Assembly: GCA_037178855.1 (NCBI GenBank)
Contig: JASJZC010000007.1
Coordinates: 6,944,001-7,008,000, forward strand
Reading direction: 5' to 3'
DNA length: 64,000 nucleotides
Origin: Oscheius sp. JU75
Lineage: Eukaryota > Nematoda > Chromadorea > Rhabditida > Rhabditidae
Positions within the stretch are counted from its first letter, which is position 1. Each line of letters begins with the position of its first letter. The notes below the pieces were generated by a model. It was not told the origin of the DNA, did not search any database, and saw only the letters and a list, made by a program, of their open reading frames with translations. The position numbers were made by a program, and so were the translations under genes. This document shows, in pieces, positions 40,214 through 52,646 of this stretch.

Positions 40214-42542
40214 ATGCTCTCTCTCAGAAAATTTATGAACAAGCCGAGGCCGGATGATTGGGCCCCGCTAGCCAAGTTCTACTATGCAGATGAAACCCTC
40301 AGCGACATTGGTAAGTCCATTGTATCTTTTTTGGGAGGGCTTCTATCTGAAACTCTTTGCCGCCGATCCGCGGAACTGTGTTTGTTTTTCGCTATTTTCG
40401 GACAGTGCGATCATGTCCATATTGCTCTTCAGTCTGCACGAGTACAAAACCTGATCGATTGAATAAGTACCAGTTCAAAAATTTCTGTTTCAGCTGCTGA
40501 GTTGGATTCATTTGACGGTAGACGGGATCCAGAACGATGCAACAGCTTGGTCAACAAACTACGGGTAGCTCAAGATCGGGTTCTCCACATCATCGGTGAG
40601 TGACCACCCGGCTCTTCAGACTAAACTAATTCATTTCTAGGAGAGATGCTCTGCACGCTGTTTCCTCGAGAGTCTGATCGTGCTTGTCGCGACTTCCGTG
40701 TCAAGTTTCCTGACGAAATCGTTCACGACAATCTGCCAGGCCAGCTGTGGTTCGGAGCCGAGGTAAGCAGTTCCTCAAAGTTTAGTTCATGTAGGCGGTT
40801 GTTTTCAGTGTTTGGCAGCCGGCTCTAACATCATCGATCATGAGCAAGAGTCCGAAGAAATTCGTCCTTTAGCCAAGGAACTTACTCGTCATTTAGACGG
40901 ACTCCGTGATTTGCTAAAGGTCAGCCGATAGCTTTTGTCCTTTTAAACGGTACAATGTTACAGGATCAATCCTTGCGAGATCCGACCATGTATACAGAAT
41001 CCATAAAACACAGCCTTTTGAAGTTTGATCGCCTCTTTGCCCGATTTGAATTCGAGTAAGTTCATATGATCTATCTTTTTCAAGCCCTTGGTTAAGATAC
41101 GTGTCCGCTATGGTACCGGTGAAAACTGTTAAAGAACATGATGCCCAGCTTGATGTTGCAGTTCTTTTCTCAGAAGTTTTGGAAAAGGCCCTGAAACTTG
41201 ACCTGATCACTCAGGATCAGATTGACTACTGCGACCCAATGGTCATGATTGCTGTGCCTCGTTTGAGTATCGTTTGGTAGGCCATTCTTATTAACACTTT
41301 TACAATTATCTTTCAGGGGCTTGCTTTTCTTTCCTGAGGGAGCTCTAAGTGTGGATGGAACACCCGAGAACTTGTCTGAGATGTTCCGTCCCTTCTTCAA
41401 CCTCCTAATCAAGATCAGGAATTTGCTTCGGATCTTAACTCCAAGCGAGCTGAACAAGGTAGAAAACGTCTTGTGTTCCGGAGAAGAGGAGGCGACGCAG
41501 GAAGTGAACCAAAAACTGACGATGTCGGCGTTCAAGCAGAACCTGACTGAAAAGACGGAACTCTATCAGTTCCCTGCTGAAAGCACGCTTTTGAAAACTG
41601 AAGCTGAGAGGAAAAAAGACGAAGAAGTTGCCAGGAAGATCACCTACCCTCATTATCCGGACGGCTACCAGTTCGACCGTACGGATGGAGCAGACTTTGA
41701 ACTCCGTGCCAAATTTAGATCTTCAGCCGACTTGATTCATAGGTCTGTTTGTGCTGGAAGACTTCTTCTGAAATTGAATTTTGAGGTTGTTTGTCTGCGT
41801 GGCTGGGGTAGCCGATCAATTGCAAACCAATTACTCTAGTGAAGTTCGAAAAGTACTGAAACTCATTCTTCAACCCACAGAGGTCATTCCAATTTATGAG
41901 GTAGAGTGACTATCAATTGAAAAACAATTTTCAGTTACAGGTTAGCGGTCAGACAGCGGCTGTTGCCGAAAATGAAGAAGAGACTGGAGTTGAAGCGCAA
42001 GAATCACTACCACTTCCTGCCTTTGTCGGGGTCCGCTGGATTCCTGATGAGGATTGTGATCAGTGCACTGACTGCTACTTGCCCTTCAATGTGGTTCGTA
42101 GGCGGCATCATTGTCGTAACTGTGGCAGAATCTTCTGTGGAAAGTGTAGTGCAAACAGCATCAGGATTCCGGAGTTGGGATATGATAGCAAGGTAAGACA
42201 CTACATCTTTTTGTTGTTTCAAAACGGCTTATCAACATTATGAGAACTTGTCTGAATGTTTCTTTGCTCTATTCCGAAAGAATTCTAGTTCATTACACTT
42301 TTATGCGCTGTGTCACCACAACGAAATGCACGTTATAAAAACTTTGGAAAACTAACAGCTAGATCAAACCATACATAGGCCAGGGTTTTGCCACTTCTGC
42401 TAGTAATCTTCTTTTTCAGGTTCGAGTCTGTAACCTCTGCTATCTCCACAAGATTAATCCATTCGGCAACTGTCTTCCCGGTCAACCGACTAATACTCCG
42501 GCGAATCCGAGAGCCAACCCGACACCAGCCCCCTCCAATTAG
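40214..42542 (+). CDS. lst-2: LST-2/ZFYVE28 homologue, FYVE-domain endosomal regulator
   Basis: LST-2 is a negative regulator of EGFR signalling that acts on endosomes; the human protein ZFYVE28 promotes EGFR degradation. The start [15 protein letters not shown] leads into the conserved N-terminal block: [92 protein letters not shown] and [20 protein letters not shown]. The C-terminal FYVE domain has [27 protein letters not shown] and RVCNLC, so all PI3P-binding signatures (WxxD, R+HHCR, RVC) are present. My splice model gives about 525 residues, shorter than C. elegans LST-2 or human ZFYVE28; the disordered linker before FYVE is reduced. A 226-bp intron splits the FYVE domain (42194-42419). 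Poly(A) signal AATAAA at 42945. Confidence 0.95.
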
Positions 42543-43495
42543 TTCACTTTTTTTCCCACATTCTTAACGTGTATTCTCCATATCGACATGCGCAAGTTGT
42601 ATATGACAGCTCAGAATATTTAGCCTTTCACCGGCAATTGTGGCTATGTTCCACACACAGGGTTTCTACTACTTTATCTGTGATTATTTCGACCTAGAAA
42701 CGAAACCTTTAGTTTGTACAATAGTTGCATTTTTCACAACAACTTCTTCACTTTTGAATACTTCCTCCTCATCTATCACGTTCAAAAATTGTCCCTCTAT
42801 GTGTATTGACGAGTCTCCACCCCTTCTTGTATGATTGGTTGTCTTCTATCCCGGTTTGGAGAATCAAATCACTCGTATCATTCTCATACGGTAATCCCTT
42901 GTGATCACTTTTTCCTGTGTATATACCCGACTTCATCATAGCACAATAAATTTTTCTTTTTCAAACCTTATGTCAAGTAAGATCCGAGGAATCCGATCGT
43001 CAAACTTTCGGTAAGTTATGACCCGATCAACCTGCAGGCCTTGTCATGTGCTTTCGGGTGTAAACAGGGTTCGAAACACGGAAGATAAATCTTTCACACT
43101 TTTATTTTTACACGTCAAAACAATTGACAACAACAAAAAGTGGTGGGCGAGCGAGCAAGCTGAAGAGGCAGATAATTTTTTGTGTAGATTAGAAAGTGAC
43201 TTTTAAGGCAAAACCAGGACGCACAATTAGAAAATCCTACCCAGAGAAAGAAACGGATTGACAAATCTCACCATATGAAAAATTCTTAGCTACAAAATAT
43301 GATATGGACATGAGGTGTAAATTGGTGGCAACGGTAAGTTGGAACATCAGTGATGACTAAACGAGTGGAAATCACAGTATTCTTAGCGGACGAGAAAGAT
43401 TTGAAAAAAAATTACCAGTTTGACACAAACATATCATATGTTTCTACAGCTACTAAATGGAACTAAAAGGTGGTACTTACAAATGTACAAAAGAT
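42543..43495. other. Convergent 3' region of lst-2 and epg-7
   Basis: Contains AATAAA at 42945-42950, a plausible poly(A) signal for lst-2 about 400 bp after its stop. No gene is supported. Confidence 0.5.
42945..42950 (+). terminator. Candidate lst-2 poly(A) signal
   Basis: AATAAA followed by a T-rich stretch, about 400 bp after the lst-2 stop. Confidence 0.5.
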
Positions 43496-46400
43496 TTAGA
43501 CAGGGTCTGTATCACGAGCCATGCGAACTTCAATTGGTACGGTGTCGACATCTACACGGTAGACGCGTGTATCGATAGGAAGGTTGTACCTGAGTGAAGA
43601 TTGAAAATTGTTCAAAGAAAGGTTCCTACCTATTAGCGGGCTTTCGAATCATGCAAAGATCGAGATGCAGAACGCGACCGAAGATCCAGTTCCGGCGCGC
43701 ACCTTCGGCCATAGAGAGGCCTAGACGTCGTACACTTGACTCTTTCACGAAATGGAGGTAGGAAGAGGAACTGAAAACAATGAATGAGCAAAATATTAGT
43801 GGGAAATAAGTTGAGCTAATGATACCGTATCATTTCGGTCGCGACTGCCAAGTCTCCAGCCCGCTTTTACTTTTCTAATAAGACTTGTTGCGACAACAGG
43901 CACCGTTTTTTGCCAACTACGGTAATTTCTGATGTAGGCAAAATCATAAATGAGACCGGTCATACCTGAAGAGCATGTAGGCATTGTGTCTGTCCGACCA
44001 GACAACCAGAACTGTCGATCCTTCACCAATATCTTGCACAGCTACCATCAATTCCATTGCTTTCAGATGGATCCTCGTCTGGACCGCGCATTCGGCAGTG
44101 TTGTCGTCGATTTGGTGACTTTCGGATGTGGCTTTGCTACAAAACTTTTAATAGGAATAAGAAACGCAGATCTCACTTTTCCTCTGTAGGTGTTTGAAGT
44201 TGAAATGTGCTCTGTGCCATCTCCGGATATTGGCTTTCCATCATTTGTGGAGGACTAGGTCCGTACGTGGAGAACATCAAATTTTCAGGCAGACTTTGCG
44301 GTTTTGGTGGTTCATACTGCTCAGTTTGAACAGCGACGCTTCTACCAAGAAAATGAACGACCGTTTTGGCTTCTTGCTCGGCTTCTTCAAGTTTCTGCTT
44401 AATCTCTTCGTCGATCTTGCTCGCAACTGTAAATCCATTCTCAACATGCTTCTCAACCTCTTCCTTGAGCATATCTCTCTCCATCACGAGGAATTTTGTG
44501 TAGATGTTCTGTACAACAAGTATACCAAGGAAAAGAAGTTGTTTACGTATTTCTGATTCACAGTCTTCAGCTCGTAATCAAACTCTTTCTTGTTTCGATT
44601 GATGGCCTCTTCTCTTTGCTGCTTAAGTCCATTGGTAATCAAGTCAGTCTTGTTCTATAAATGTTATTGTGTGTTTGCATTAACGGCATTACTTTGAACT
44701 CCTTCTCCAAGTCAATTCTGAGCTCCGAAGCGACATGCTTTCTATAGCTCTCTGATTCAGGATCAGATCGTAGATGTTCGATTTCCGCGTTTTTCTTTTC
44801 CATGTCCTTCTTCATGCTTCGGATTTCTGCTTCCTTCTGCTCAATCACTGACTCGTTCTCTCGGCGAAGTTTTTCGTCTTGGAGCTCGTACTCAATTGTC
44901 AAGCGTTTGAAGATTTCCCTCTCTGCCTCCTTCACCTTTTTCTCAAACTCTTTAGCTTCTTCTTCGAGTCTAAAGCAAACTTTGCTGAGACGGTATAAAA
45001 AAACCTACATCTCGACGCGTTCTTGTGCTTGTTTCAAGTCCTCATTCTTCGTCTCAGCAGCCGTCTTGATAGTTTGCAGCTCTTCTTCGATAATGGTTAG
45101 GGCGTTTGTTTTTGTCTCGAGCTCGGCTTGAAGTTTCTAAAGAAACATTGATTTGAAAATAGTGTCTTTGACTTACCGCGATGAGGTCATCCTTCTCCTT
45201 AATCTGAGTCTCGTAGCGCTTCTCCGTCTCTTTCAGACGACATTCTTTCATCCTCTCTGCATAGTTTTTCACCGACGCAAAATCGGTTATGAAATCGTCT
45301 TTGCTGTTGTTCAGCTCAGCTCGAACATCCAACAGACCCTACCAGGTATCAATAAGAAGGAGATACGAAAACCTTACCTTTGAAATGTGCGCAACTTCTT
45401 GAAGAACAGCTTTCAGAGCCTCCATTGATTGCTGAGAGCGAGTGTTCAAATCATCCAATTGGAATTGTTGTAGCTGGAAAAAGGGACGTTGTAAACACTC
45501 AGTAAACTATGACTAACACTTGAACCGTCATCTCTTAATTCCCCACTGCTTTCATTCTCCTGTTGATTGAAATGACCGTCTGGTGTGCTAAATTGGCTAG
45601 ACTTCTCCGACACTTCTCTTCCTGCAGCATGCGCGATCGGGATATCAATCGGAGCTGATTTCCCAAGTACGCTCCCAGGTATTTCTTCTTGCTCGGCCTT
45701 AAAGATTATCTTTAGACGATAGGTAAGTATGACTTACAAGCATGGAAAGCTGGTTCAGTGAAGGAGCTACTGGAATGTTCATGCTGGTAGCTGATCCTGT
45801 CCTGGATGGTGGAGATGTCCCCAATGGAATGGCAGGCTGGATCGATGGACTGTTGTCGAAAGTCTCGAGGCCTCTGAGTTTTGCAATTGCTCATTTTTTA
45901 AAGATCTTGTACCCTAGCCAAGTTGTGCTTGGAAAGTTCTTGTTCATTGTGGCTATGTTCATGGTGGAATCGGCGGTGAAAAAGCTCTCTTCCCTTCTCA
46001 TTGTAGGAGCACTTGGAGAAATCAGGGACACAGATGCATCTCTGCAAAAAGTTCTCTGTGTTTCATTCCAAGTACATTTTGCACCTGACACATAGCCTCG
46101 AGTACACTTGCGGAAAAGTGACCTTTAGGAATGTCTCTAAATCCTTCACTCCCTCTCGCAGCTGATGGATATAGTCAGCTGACACGGGAGGTAGTTCCTC
46201 ATCATACTTGGCCAAAGTTTTGATAAAGAACTCTGGGAACTTGTCGAAGATTCCTAGAAAAACGGGGTTAGAACTGAGTGTAAACTGAGCTACCTGGAAA
46301 CAGGACACGTAGAAAGTGACCCTCTAGTTTGTTGGTAATCTGACTACGAGTCTCGTCTTCGGTCTTGGCAAAAGCGGTGCATCTGTCTACATGTTGTTTG

Positions 46401-48058
46401 TGCCAAGAATAAAACTCTTTTTGTAGAGCAGTTCTTCTGACAACCTCGCACACAGCTGTGACGAATAAAATCGGAGTTTCCTAAAGACAAGGACTGAATG
46501 ATGGTATAATGAATAGCTAACCTTGATCTGATGGACGATCTCCAGCCTGTTCTTAATCCCATTGAACTTTTCCTCAAAGACCATGATTTCCGTAGCACAC
46601 ATGTGCAACATCTCGTAGCACTGTACTGTCCAACCAGTCAGACGCTGTCGCAGATTGCCCAACAGTTCGACTTTGGATTTGTGGAAGAGTCCAGCTATCT
46701 TTCGCAGCTCTTTCAGTTGTCTCTTTATCTCTTCCAGCTCTGCTAGCTGCTCATTCACTCGTTCCTACAGTTTTGGTTGAAAGAATAACATAGATATTGT
46801 ACCTGCATGGCGTAGGGATCTGTGAGTGGAGTACTTTGTATGATCTTCTGTACTTTGGAAACGATATCTTTGTTGAAACCTTCAGCAATTCCCAAATTTT
46901 GATCTAGATGGGAGAAGCGAACGCTGATGCCCTTGATCTCTCGGCTATCTTTCTTGGCATGATTCGCTAATCCTTCAAAATGGGCGCAGATCTCAACACC
47001 GCTGCTTTCGCCGTACTGAAACATATGATTAAAAAGTAGAAAACCGGGAATACCTGTTGGAACTGTTCTCTGACGTTGTCCACCAGGGCTTGCAGTGAAA
47101 AGTTAGGGTCGAACTGAGAGATCCAGTCGTAGAGGGTCATGCTCGGTGTCTGAGAAGGATCTCTCATTCCTCGTGAATGAGCCAGAAGTGGAGCTGGTAT
47201 TTGGATCTAAAAACGTTTTTCATTTCAGTTTTATTACGCAGTTACCTTTTTAAGCTGGTCTAGACAAAGGTCAAAGTTTTGAAGAATCTGCTGCGCCTTC
47301 TCATTCTGCTGTCGTACTTTTTCGACATTTGTCCTATGTCGATTCGTCTTTCTTTTTAACCGGGCGACGTTCTCATCGACATTACTCACCAAGGCGACCC
47401 ATCCCTATTTGGAAAGTATTGAAAACGTGTAACAGACTGCTACCGTGACAAGCAGTTGGTGTTCTTGGACCATTCTCACACAAGCATCGTAACATCGAGC
47501 TCCGGCTTCCTTGCAAATTCTGGCTTTGTCAGGAAGTGCGAGATAGATGGTCTTTGTCTCACAGTTTGCAAGATTGTATGTCTAAAGTTGATAGTTCCAA
47601 CTTGCTCGCAATAAAACAAACTAGGTCTAGAGCATCGTCAGCAACCTGATTCAACTCATTGATTTCCTGATCAACATTGACTTCCAAGTTGTTGTGTTTA
47701 CTCGGTCGTTGGAACAGAAAGACCGGGTTTTGCAACGTCCCTTTAAAGAAAGTATAGGGAAAATCATTAAAATATCCATACCGAATTTTTTACAGTCATC
47801 GAGACGTCGTTCACCGTCGAGGGCTTCTCCACCATGTACTATAAGGACCTAAAACGAGGTTCTAAAGCCTATAAGTGTCTCTTTTACCTGATCATCCGTG
47901 CGTATACCCGTAAACTGTTTAATCTGCGGTTGGAGAGACTTTATAGACACATTAGGAGACTAAAAACTTGGTTTTACTGGAGAAAGACCGAGTCTTACTT
48001 GAGGTACTACTGCAAAAAGATGCCCTTTATTGACGTAAAAAATATTGAAGAGTTCCAT
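43496..48058 (-). CDS. epg-7: EPG-7/FIP200/ATG11 autophagy scaffold
   Basis: Scaffold linking selective-autophagy cargo receptors to the ULK1/ATG1 complex. The start at 48058 gives a ubiquitin-like N-terminus: MELFNIFYVNKGHLFAVVPQ, then IKQFTGIRTDDQVLIVHGGE and ALDGERRLDDCKKFG, matching FIP200 'vLVVnGGE...'. The middle has ATG17-like helical sequence (HSRGMRDPSQTPSMTLYDWI; NEQLAELEEIKRQLKELRKI; CEVVRRTALQKEFYSWHKQH). Long coiled coils follow at about 44640-45480 (EIFKRLTIEYELQDEKLRRE, VIEQKEAEIRSMKKDMEKKN). The C-terminus is the FIP200 Claw: FVKESSVRRLGLSMAEGARR, NWIFGRVLHLDLCMIRKPAN, RYNLPIDTRVYRVDVDTV. The Claw binds FIR motifs of cargo receptors. About 1,200 residues from many exons with short introns. 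N-terminus, coiled coil and Claw together make the call firm despite low overall conservation. Confidence 0.88.
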
Positions 48059-49422
48059 AGTTAACCGGGATTTATTGGCTTCGCGGTTTCATCTACAAAA
48101 AGATGTAGAGGCACTTGGAGAGAGAAGGACGCGAGAGAGACTTGAGAAAAATCAACAGAACAACTCCAAAACAAAAACTTCAGCTATCGATTTCGGGTCC
48201 GAGTAAATTTCGGGTAAAAGTCGCTTCTATTTTTTTATTATATGATGTTCTCAAAAATGCTTTTTCTAAGGGGACAGCACCTGACCCGTCGGTTGAAGCA
48301 GACCCGTCGAACAGCTGACTGGCAATGCCGCTTTTCTAATGACTACCGTAGTTGGATCCAGACGAGACCCGCTGCGGGTGGTCTAGGTTTTTGCTATTTG
48401 TAAAAGATTTTTTTGCTATTTGTAAAAGATGTTAGTACTTTGATTTCGATCTAAGGAGAAAGAAACGTTTGGAAATGATTCGACATTCAGCAAAAGACCT
48501 AGTAAACAAACGGGCCATATACCTGACCTCAAAAAGCGGGACAATGGAAACTGCAAATTTTAATCAAAAAATGTTATAAAATATCATCTGCTACCCCACA
48601 TGCTAAATTTCGAAATTTTATCAAGTTCCTCTATACTTTGACTAAGTTTTGGTTGCTTAGCTGCTCATAAACTAGACCTTAATAATTTCAAGACTGGAGA
48701 TAGTAGTTTGAATGTTTGAATTCTGAAGTTTGAAAACTGGTTTGATGCTGGGTTTGAATAACTGCAGTGTCAACTACAGTAGACCCAGACATCGCGAATC
48801 TCTCCAAAAACATCCTAACATTGAGTCAACGAATTCACTCAGAAAACTGATCTCAGGTTAGCAAGTGATCAGAAAGGTCTTTTTGTGTGTAAAAAATGCG
48901 GAGACACCCGCTAATTTCGTCAGATTGTATCACCAGAACCTAGCTCATCTCCTGCCGGCAGAATTCAAACTTTTTCGAAGGATTTTGAAATGCGGGTACA
49001 CGCGTCGAAAAAAAGGACGGCATGTTTTGACCAAGTTGTTTGGTTTTGAAAGGGATCATGTGCTGGTAACCTTGGCTAGTGAAAGTTGTTTTGTTTGTGT
49101 GTGGTTGTTTTAGAATTACTAATACACACTTTAAGCGCCGAGCAATCATTTGGTCATCTCCGGATGTTAGCAATGTGTTTTGCTGACAGTTGGCGGAAAA
49201 ACCTAGTCGCAACACAGCTTCTGCTGCCTTTTGAACGCTACTAGATGCAAATAGGCGCTGTTGACAACAAATAGAGGTGAAGTGACCCAGTAGACAGCAG
49301 AAAACAGCCAGTCGCACTTCGTTATCTCACAAGGGGGAAGACAAGAAAGAGGGGCGGTCATGACACATATGATTACAGTCGAATCACAAGTTACTTCAAC
49401 ACTTTATGAAGAAAAACCAGGA
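48059..49422. other. Intergenic region with a small tandem repeat
   Basis: Upstream of epg-7 and downstream of the small peptide gene. Open frames at 48115-48318, 48865-49113 and 48940-49317 show no recognisable pattern. A 21-bp tandem duplication is at 48388-48430. Otherwise AT-rich, with nothing supportable. Confidence 0.4.
48388..48430. repeat. 21-bp tandem duplication
   Basis: TTTTTGCTATTTGTAAAAGA plus one T occurs at 48388-48408 and again at 48410-48430, one base apart. Only two units, with no flanking array. Confidence 0.9.
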
Positions 49423-49683
49423 TTACTTGCGCAGTCCTCCGTATAAGCTTGATCCAGATCCTCTGGAACCAAAGTTGTAGAGACCACGCACTGGGACTCC
49501 TTGATTTGCAGAGAAGCTATCGCCGATCACACCTGAAATTAGAACTGAGGTTTGCACTTTTATCACTTTTTAAAGAAGTCTGAAATACTCACCATATAGG
49601 GGACGTCCAGCTCCACCACGGAACGAGAAGGCATCTGTAAAGAGAGTCACAAGAAGAAGGACGGTCAAGAAGAATCGTGCCAT
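49423..49683 (-). CDS. Short secreted peptide precursor (67 aa), unknown
   Basis: Two exons joined across a phase-1 intron: exon 1 (from 49683) encodes a strong signal peptide, MARFFLTVLLLVTLFTDAFS, then FRGGAGRPLYG; exon 2 encodes VIGDSFSANQGVPVRGLYNF and GSRGSGSSLYGGLRK before TAA at 49423. A CTTCCAG acceptor lies three bases before the ATG, consistent with trans-splicing. The mature product would be about 48 residues, rich in Gly and Ser, with two LYG elements (RPLYGG and SSLYGG). There are no cysteines and no clear internal dibasic cleavage sites; RK ends the protein. It could be a neuropeptide-like or glycine-rich antimicrobial-type precursor; the sequence does not decide. The compact gene with clean splice sites makes it a real gene rather than chance. 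Confidence 0.7.
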
Positions 49684-50248
49684 TGCCTGGAAGTCAAAAT
49701 GAGTCAAGAAGGTGGATTCATGGTCAGTAAGCAGTTGAGAACTGAGACTAATTGTGGAATGTGAGTCGAGCTTCGTGGGTGAGAGACTGACAGCTTCTGT
49801 TTGTATTGAATTCGGCCATGAAGGACCACGCCTTCTCCTACTCTATTTCTAAGAAAGCCCGAACCAATTTCAGACCAGGGATGAACACGAAGTTCTGCAT
49901 AATGTGGTCGTTCGTGCATTCAACAGTGGATAACCTTATGTTGGCCAAAAGTTAAGGCAGCCCACGGTAGACTGAGCTCAAGACGGAAATCCTGCTACTT
50001 TTTTGACATGTATGGAAAGAGCAAACTAACGAGATAGGACCTCCCATAACGTGCTTAAGTACCTCTCTAGTTGGTATTGCCTCATGTAATTGCGAGCCAA
50101 ACATCAGACATCGTGAAACATTTAAAAATAGGAACTTTCTGTACAAATATTTATCTAGCCGCGAAACACAATTGAATGATTGAAAGTTGACAGCAAAAGA
50201 CAGAGTATCAGAATGACCGTTGAATTAACAGGAGACGGGGTGAAAAAT
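49684..50248. other. Spacer between the peptide gene and the ALY gene
   Basis: This 565-bp interval holds the promoter of the peptide gene and the 3' end of the ALY gene, both minus-strand. No coding sequence is supported. Confidence 0.45.
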
Positions 50249-51520
50249 TTAAGCCTCCATGGCCTTTCCTTTGTTCATGTACTTGTCGAGTTCGGCGTCG
50301 AGCTCCTCGGTTGTCTTCTCGACCTTCTTTTCGCGTCCTCCACGTCCTCCTCCACGGCCTCCACGGCCACCGCGACCGCCTACTCTCGGTTTCTCCTCCT
50401 CGTCGCTGTCCTCGACTCTGTCCAAGAAGGCCTTTCTCGGCTTGTCGGCTCCTCCTGAGCGGCGAGCTTTGCTGAAAATAGGTAGGTTATTAGTTATGGG
50501 AAGTAATAAAATGGCAGAAGCCTAAGAAAACAAACAAAACGTACTTGGCACCACCGCGTCCACCTCCTCCATTACGCTCAGGCTTGGAGACTCTTCCACT
50601 TTTGTTTACGAATTCCAAACGGCTCTTGATTCCACCAGCAGTGAGTCCAGAGTCGACCAAGGTCAGCTTCATCAGTTGACCTGAAATTTGAATGAAAATA
50701 TAGTACAAATTCCAAGCTTACCGTCGAGTCTAACGTTGGCAAAGGCCTCGAGAAGTTTCTTGGCAGTCTTCAGAGAGCATACAATGGCTCCAGTTCCAAG
50801 ACTGGCACCGTTTTCGTCGTAGTGGACAACGGCGCTTTCGACGTCCTCGTAAGGCAGAAAGAGTTCCTAAACGAAGAGTTATTGGACGGTTCCCCCCGAT
50901 TCAGAGCATGGTGGCCCTCCGATCCGACTTCTCGAACAACACTGGAATGGTGCAAAAACAGCTGTCTCTGGACCCTGGTAGAGGCTTTAGACGAAGACTG
51001 TACTCCTGTTAGGGGCACAGAAGACATACAGCCGACGACCCAAGTTTCGAGTTTTCACAGATCGGAAGAAGCCCAAACAGCGAATGATGAACCTCAAGAT
51101 CAGCAGAGAAGACTTTAGTGGGATGCAGGTTGGAGAGATTGATTGTCACTTTTTTGTTCGGGTTTCCACCACCACCGACACGTGGGGCCTGAGACTCCTG
51201 GTACTTGTCGTGTTTCCACATGCCTTCAGGAACACTCTATAAATAGACTTGATAAGAGACATCGTGATTGAAGAGCTTACCTCACTGAAAGCATAGTTAT
51301 TCCGTCCGCCACGACCAGAAAGCTTGGCTCCTCCGGACCTTCCTCCTGCAGGCTTGTCGCTGCGCAGAGCTCCTCCAACCTTACGATTCCCCTTCGACTT
51401 CTGTGAACATAGCGATTAATCATATGTTTTTGTGAGAAATTAAATTATAGGGCTGAATAAAAAAACTACCTTGTTAGCCGAAATGATATCATCCAAAGAC
51501 ATGTTGACTCCGGTAGACAT
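50249..51520 (-). CDS. ALY/REF mRNA export factor (RRM protein)
   Basis: Nuclear RNA-binding adaptor of the TREX complex, loading mRNAs onto NXF1 for export. Start MSTGVNMSLDDIISANK matches the conserved N-terminal UAP56-binding motif (SLDDII) of ALYREF. Next is an RG-rich region (RKVGGALRSDKPAGGRSGGA; LSGRGGRNNYAF). The RRM runs NKKVTINLSNLHPTKVFSAD, LEELFLPYEDVESAVVHYDE, GASLGTGAIVCSLKTAKKLL and VRLDGQLMKLTLVDSG. RNP1/RNP2 are loosely conserved, as usual for ALY. A C-terminal RGG tail (GGRGGRGGRGGGRGGREKK) and the second UAP56-binding motif ELDAELDKYMNKGKAMEA follow. A 230-bp intron splits the RRM (about 50869-51098), much longer than the others. A TTTCAG lies six bases before the ATG. C. 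elegans has three ALY paralogues; I cannot tell which one this is. Confidence 0.93.
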
Positions 51521-52646
51521 GTTTGACTGAAAGTTAACTGTGAGCAAAAAAGAGAAGAAGGGAGCGCATAAGAAATGGAAATCTCAAACTTTGATCTGAG
51601 TTTTTCTCCTGTAAAAAGCAAAGAAAACGCACAAATATTGATTTCTGATCAAATGAAGGAAAAGGCAAAAGGAAGAGAGTAGGACTGGGAGCTCGGCTGT
51701 GAGTGAAGAACAACGCTGTAAGACGTTGGCAAGACATTTTCGAAAGCGACGCAGCGATGTTGCGACGCGAGCCTGCGCATCTAATTACTGTAGCCTCTGT
51801 ATGGAGCTTCATTTACAAGACCAAAAGTGACTTTATAAGGAAATGGTTTCGATTGAAAAGCTGCTTGTTAGGTATTGGTTTGATTATTTAGCCTTCTGAG
51901 GAAATTTTCGGAATGCGAATACTGTTTTGGAGGGTCACGCAAAACACGAGCATACGTAATAGTACGTAAACCCAGTACGCAACAGAACTACGGTATCAGA
52001 GTTTCCTTTTCACAAGCACGTATCAGTTATTTGATTCACGCAGTGTTAACCTGTTATTAATGAGACTTTGATCCAACCGTGATGATTTTTGATACATTGA
52101 CTGCAGTAAACTTGGCTGCTTTGTAAAATTGGTTGTTTTTCTATCTTTCGAAAACTTCTCAGGCGTCTTTGTTTTCTTCCAAAAGCAGGTAATTGTATCA
52201 ATGGTTGAAACTCCTAGTTGAAGCTTCGATACTGCAACCTGTAGAGTCGATGAGTGCCATGCCAGCCCTTATCTTTTGTCTGTGTGAAACTTGAGTCCGG
52301 ATGGAAAGCACAAACATTTGAAGTTTTGATGGTAAACATGAATGTGTACACCGAGGTGAGTTCTGTCCTCAAATTACTGAAGCGCAAAATAATCTTTTCC
52401 GATCGTCCTGAATACCAATCCTGGTTTTAAGGCCTTCTGCCCTAGGTTACCAGCCGATAGTTCCCGGCACCGCCATCTACTTACATACGTAGGTGCAAAC
52501 GTGTTTATTTTTCTTCATTGGCAATAACAAATAAATAAAATAACTTAGTCAGTGTGTTTGCGTCAACCCGCGAGTTAGCTACAAATGATATCCCATAACA
52601 AAATACATAAGATGAAACGATGAGGTTTAATTAAGATGAAAATGAC
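51521..52646. other. Intergenic region upstream of ALY, downstream of TRAP-beta
   Basis: Two copies of GCGACGC (51746-51752 and 51762-51768) lie about 230-250 bp upstream of the ALY start. The rest, to the TRAP-beta stop at 52647, is AT-rich with no recognisable coding sequence. Confidence 0.45.
51746..51768. promoter_or_regulatory. Paired CG-rich element upstream of ALY
   Basis: Two GCGACGC heptamers 16 bp apart (start to start), reverse complements of the GCGTCGC found upstream of mkk-4 and AP-2 mu. Location upstream of the start suggests a core promoter or factor-binding site; this is inference. Confidence 0.35.

Noticed and set aside
43060..43085. GGTTCGAAAC, resembling a tRNA TPsiC box
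   Set aside because: No B-box partner A-box or cloverleaf nearby.
50822..51118. 98-codon plus-strand ORF
   Set aside because: Lies antisense to the 230-bp intron and RRM exons of the ALY gene; no recognisable motif.
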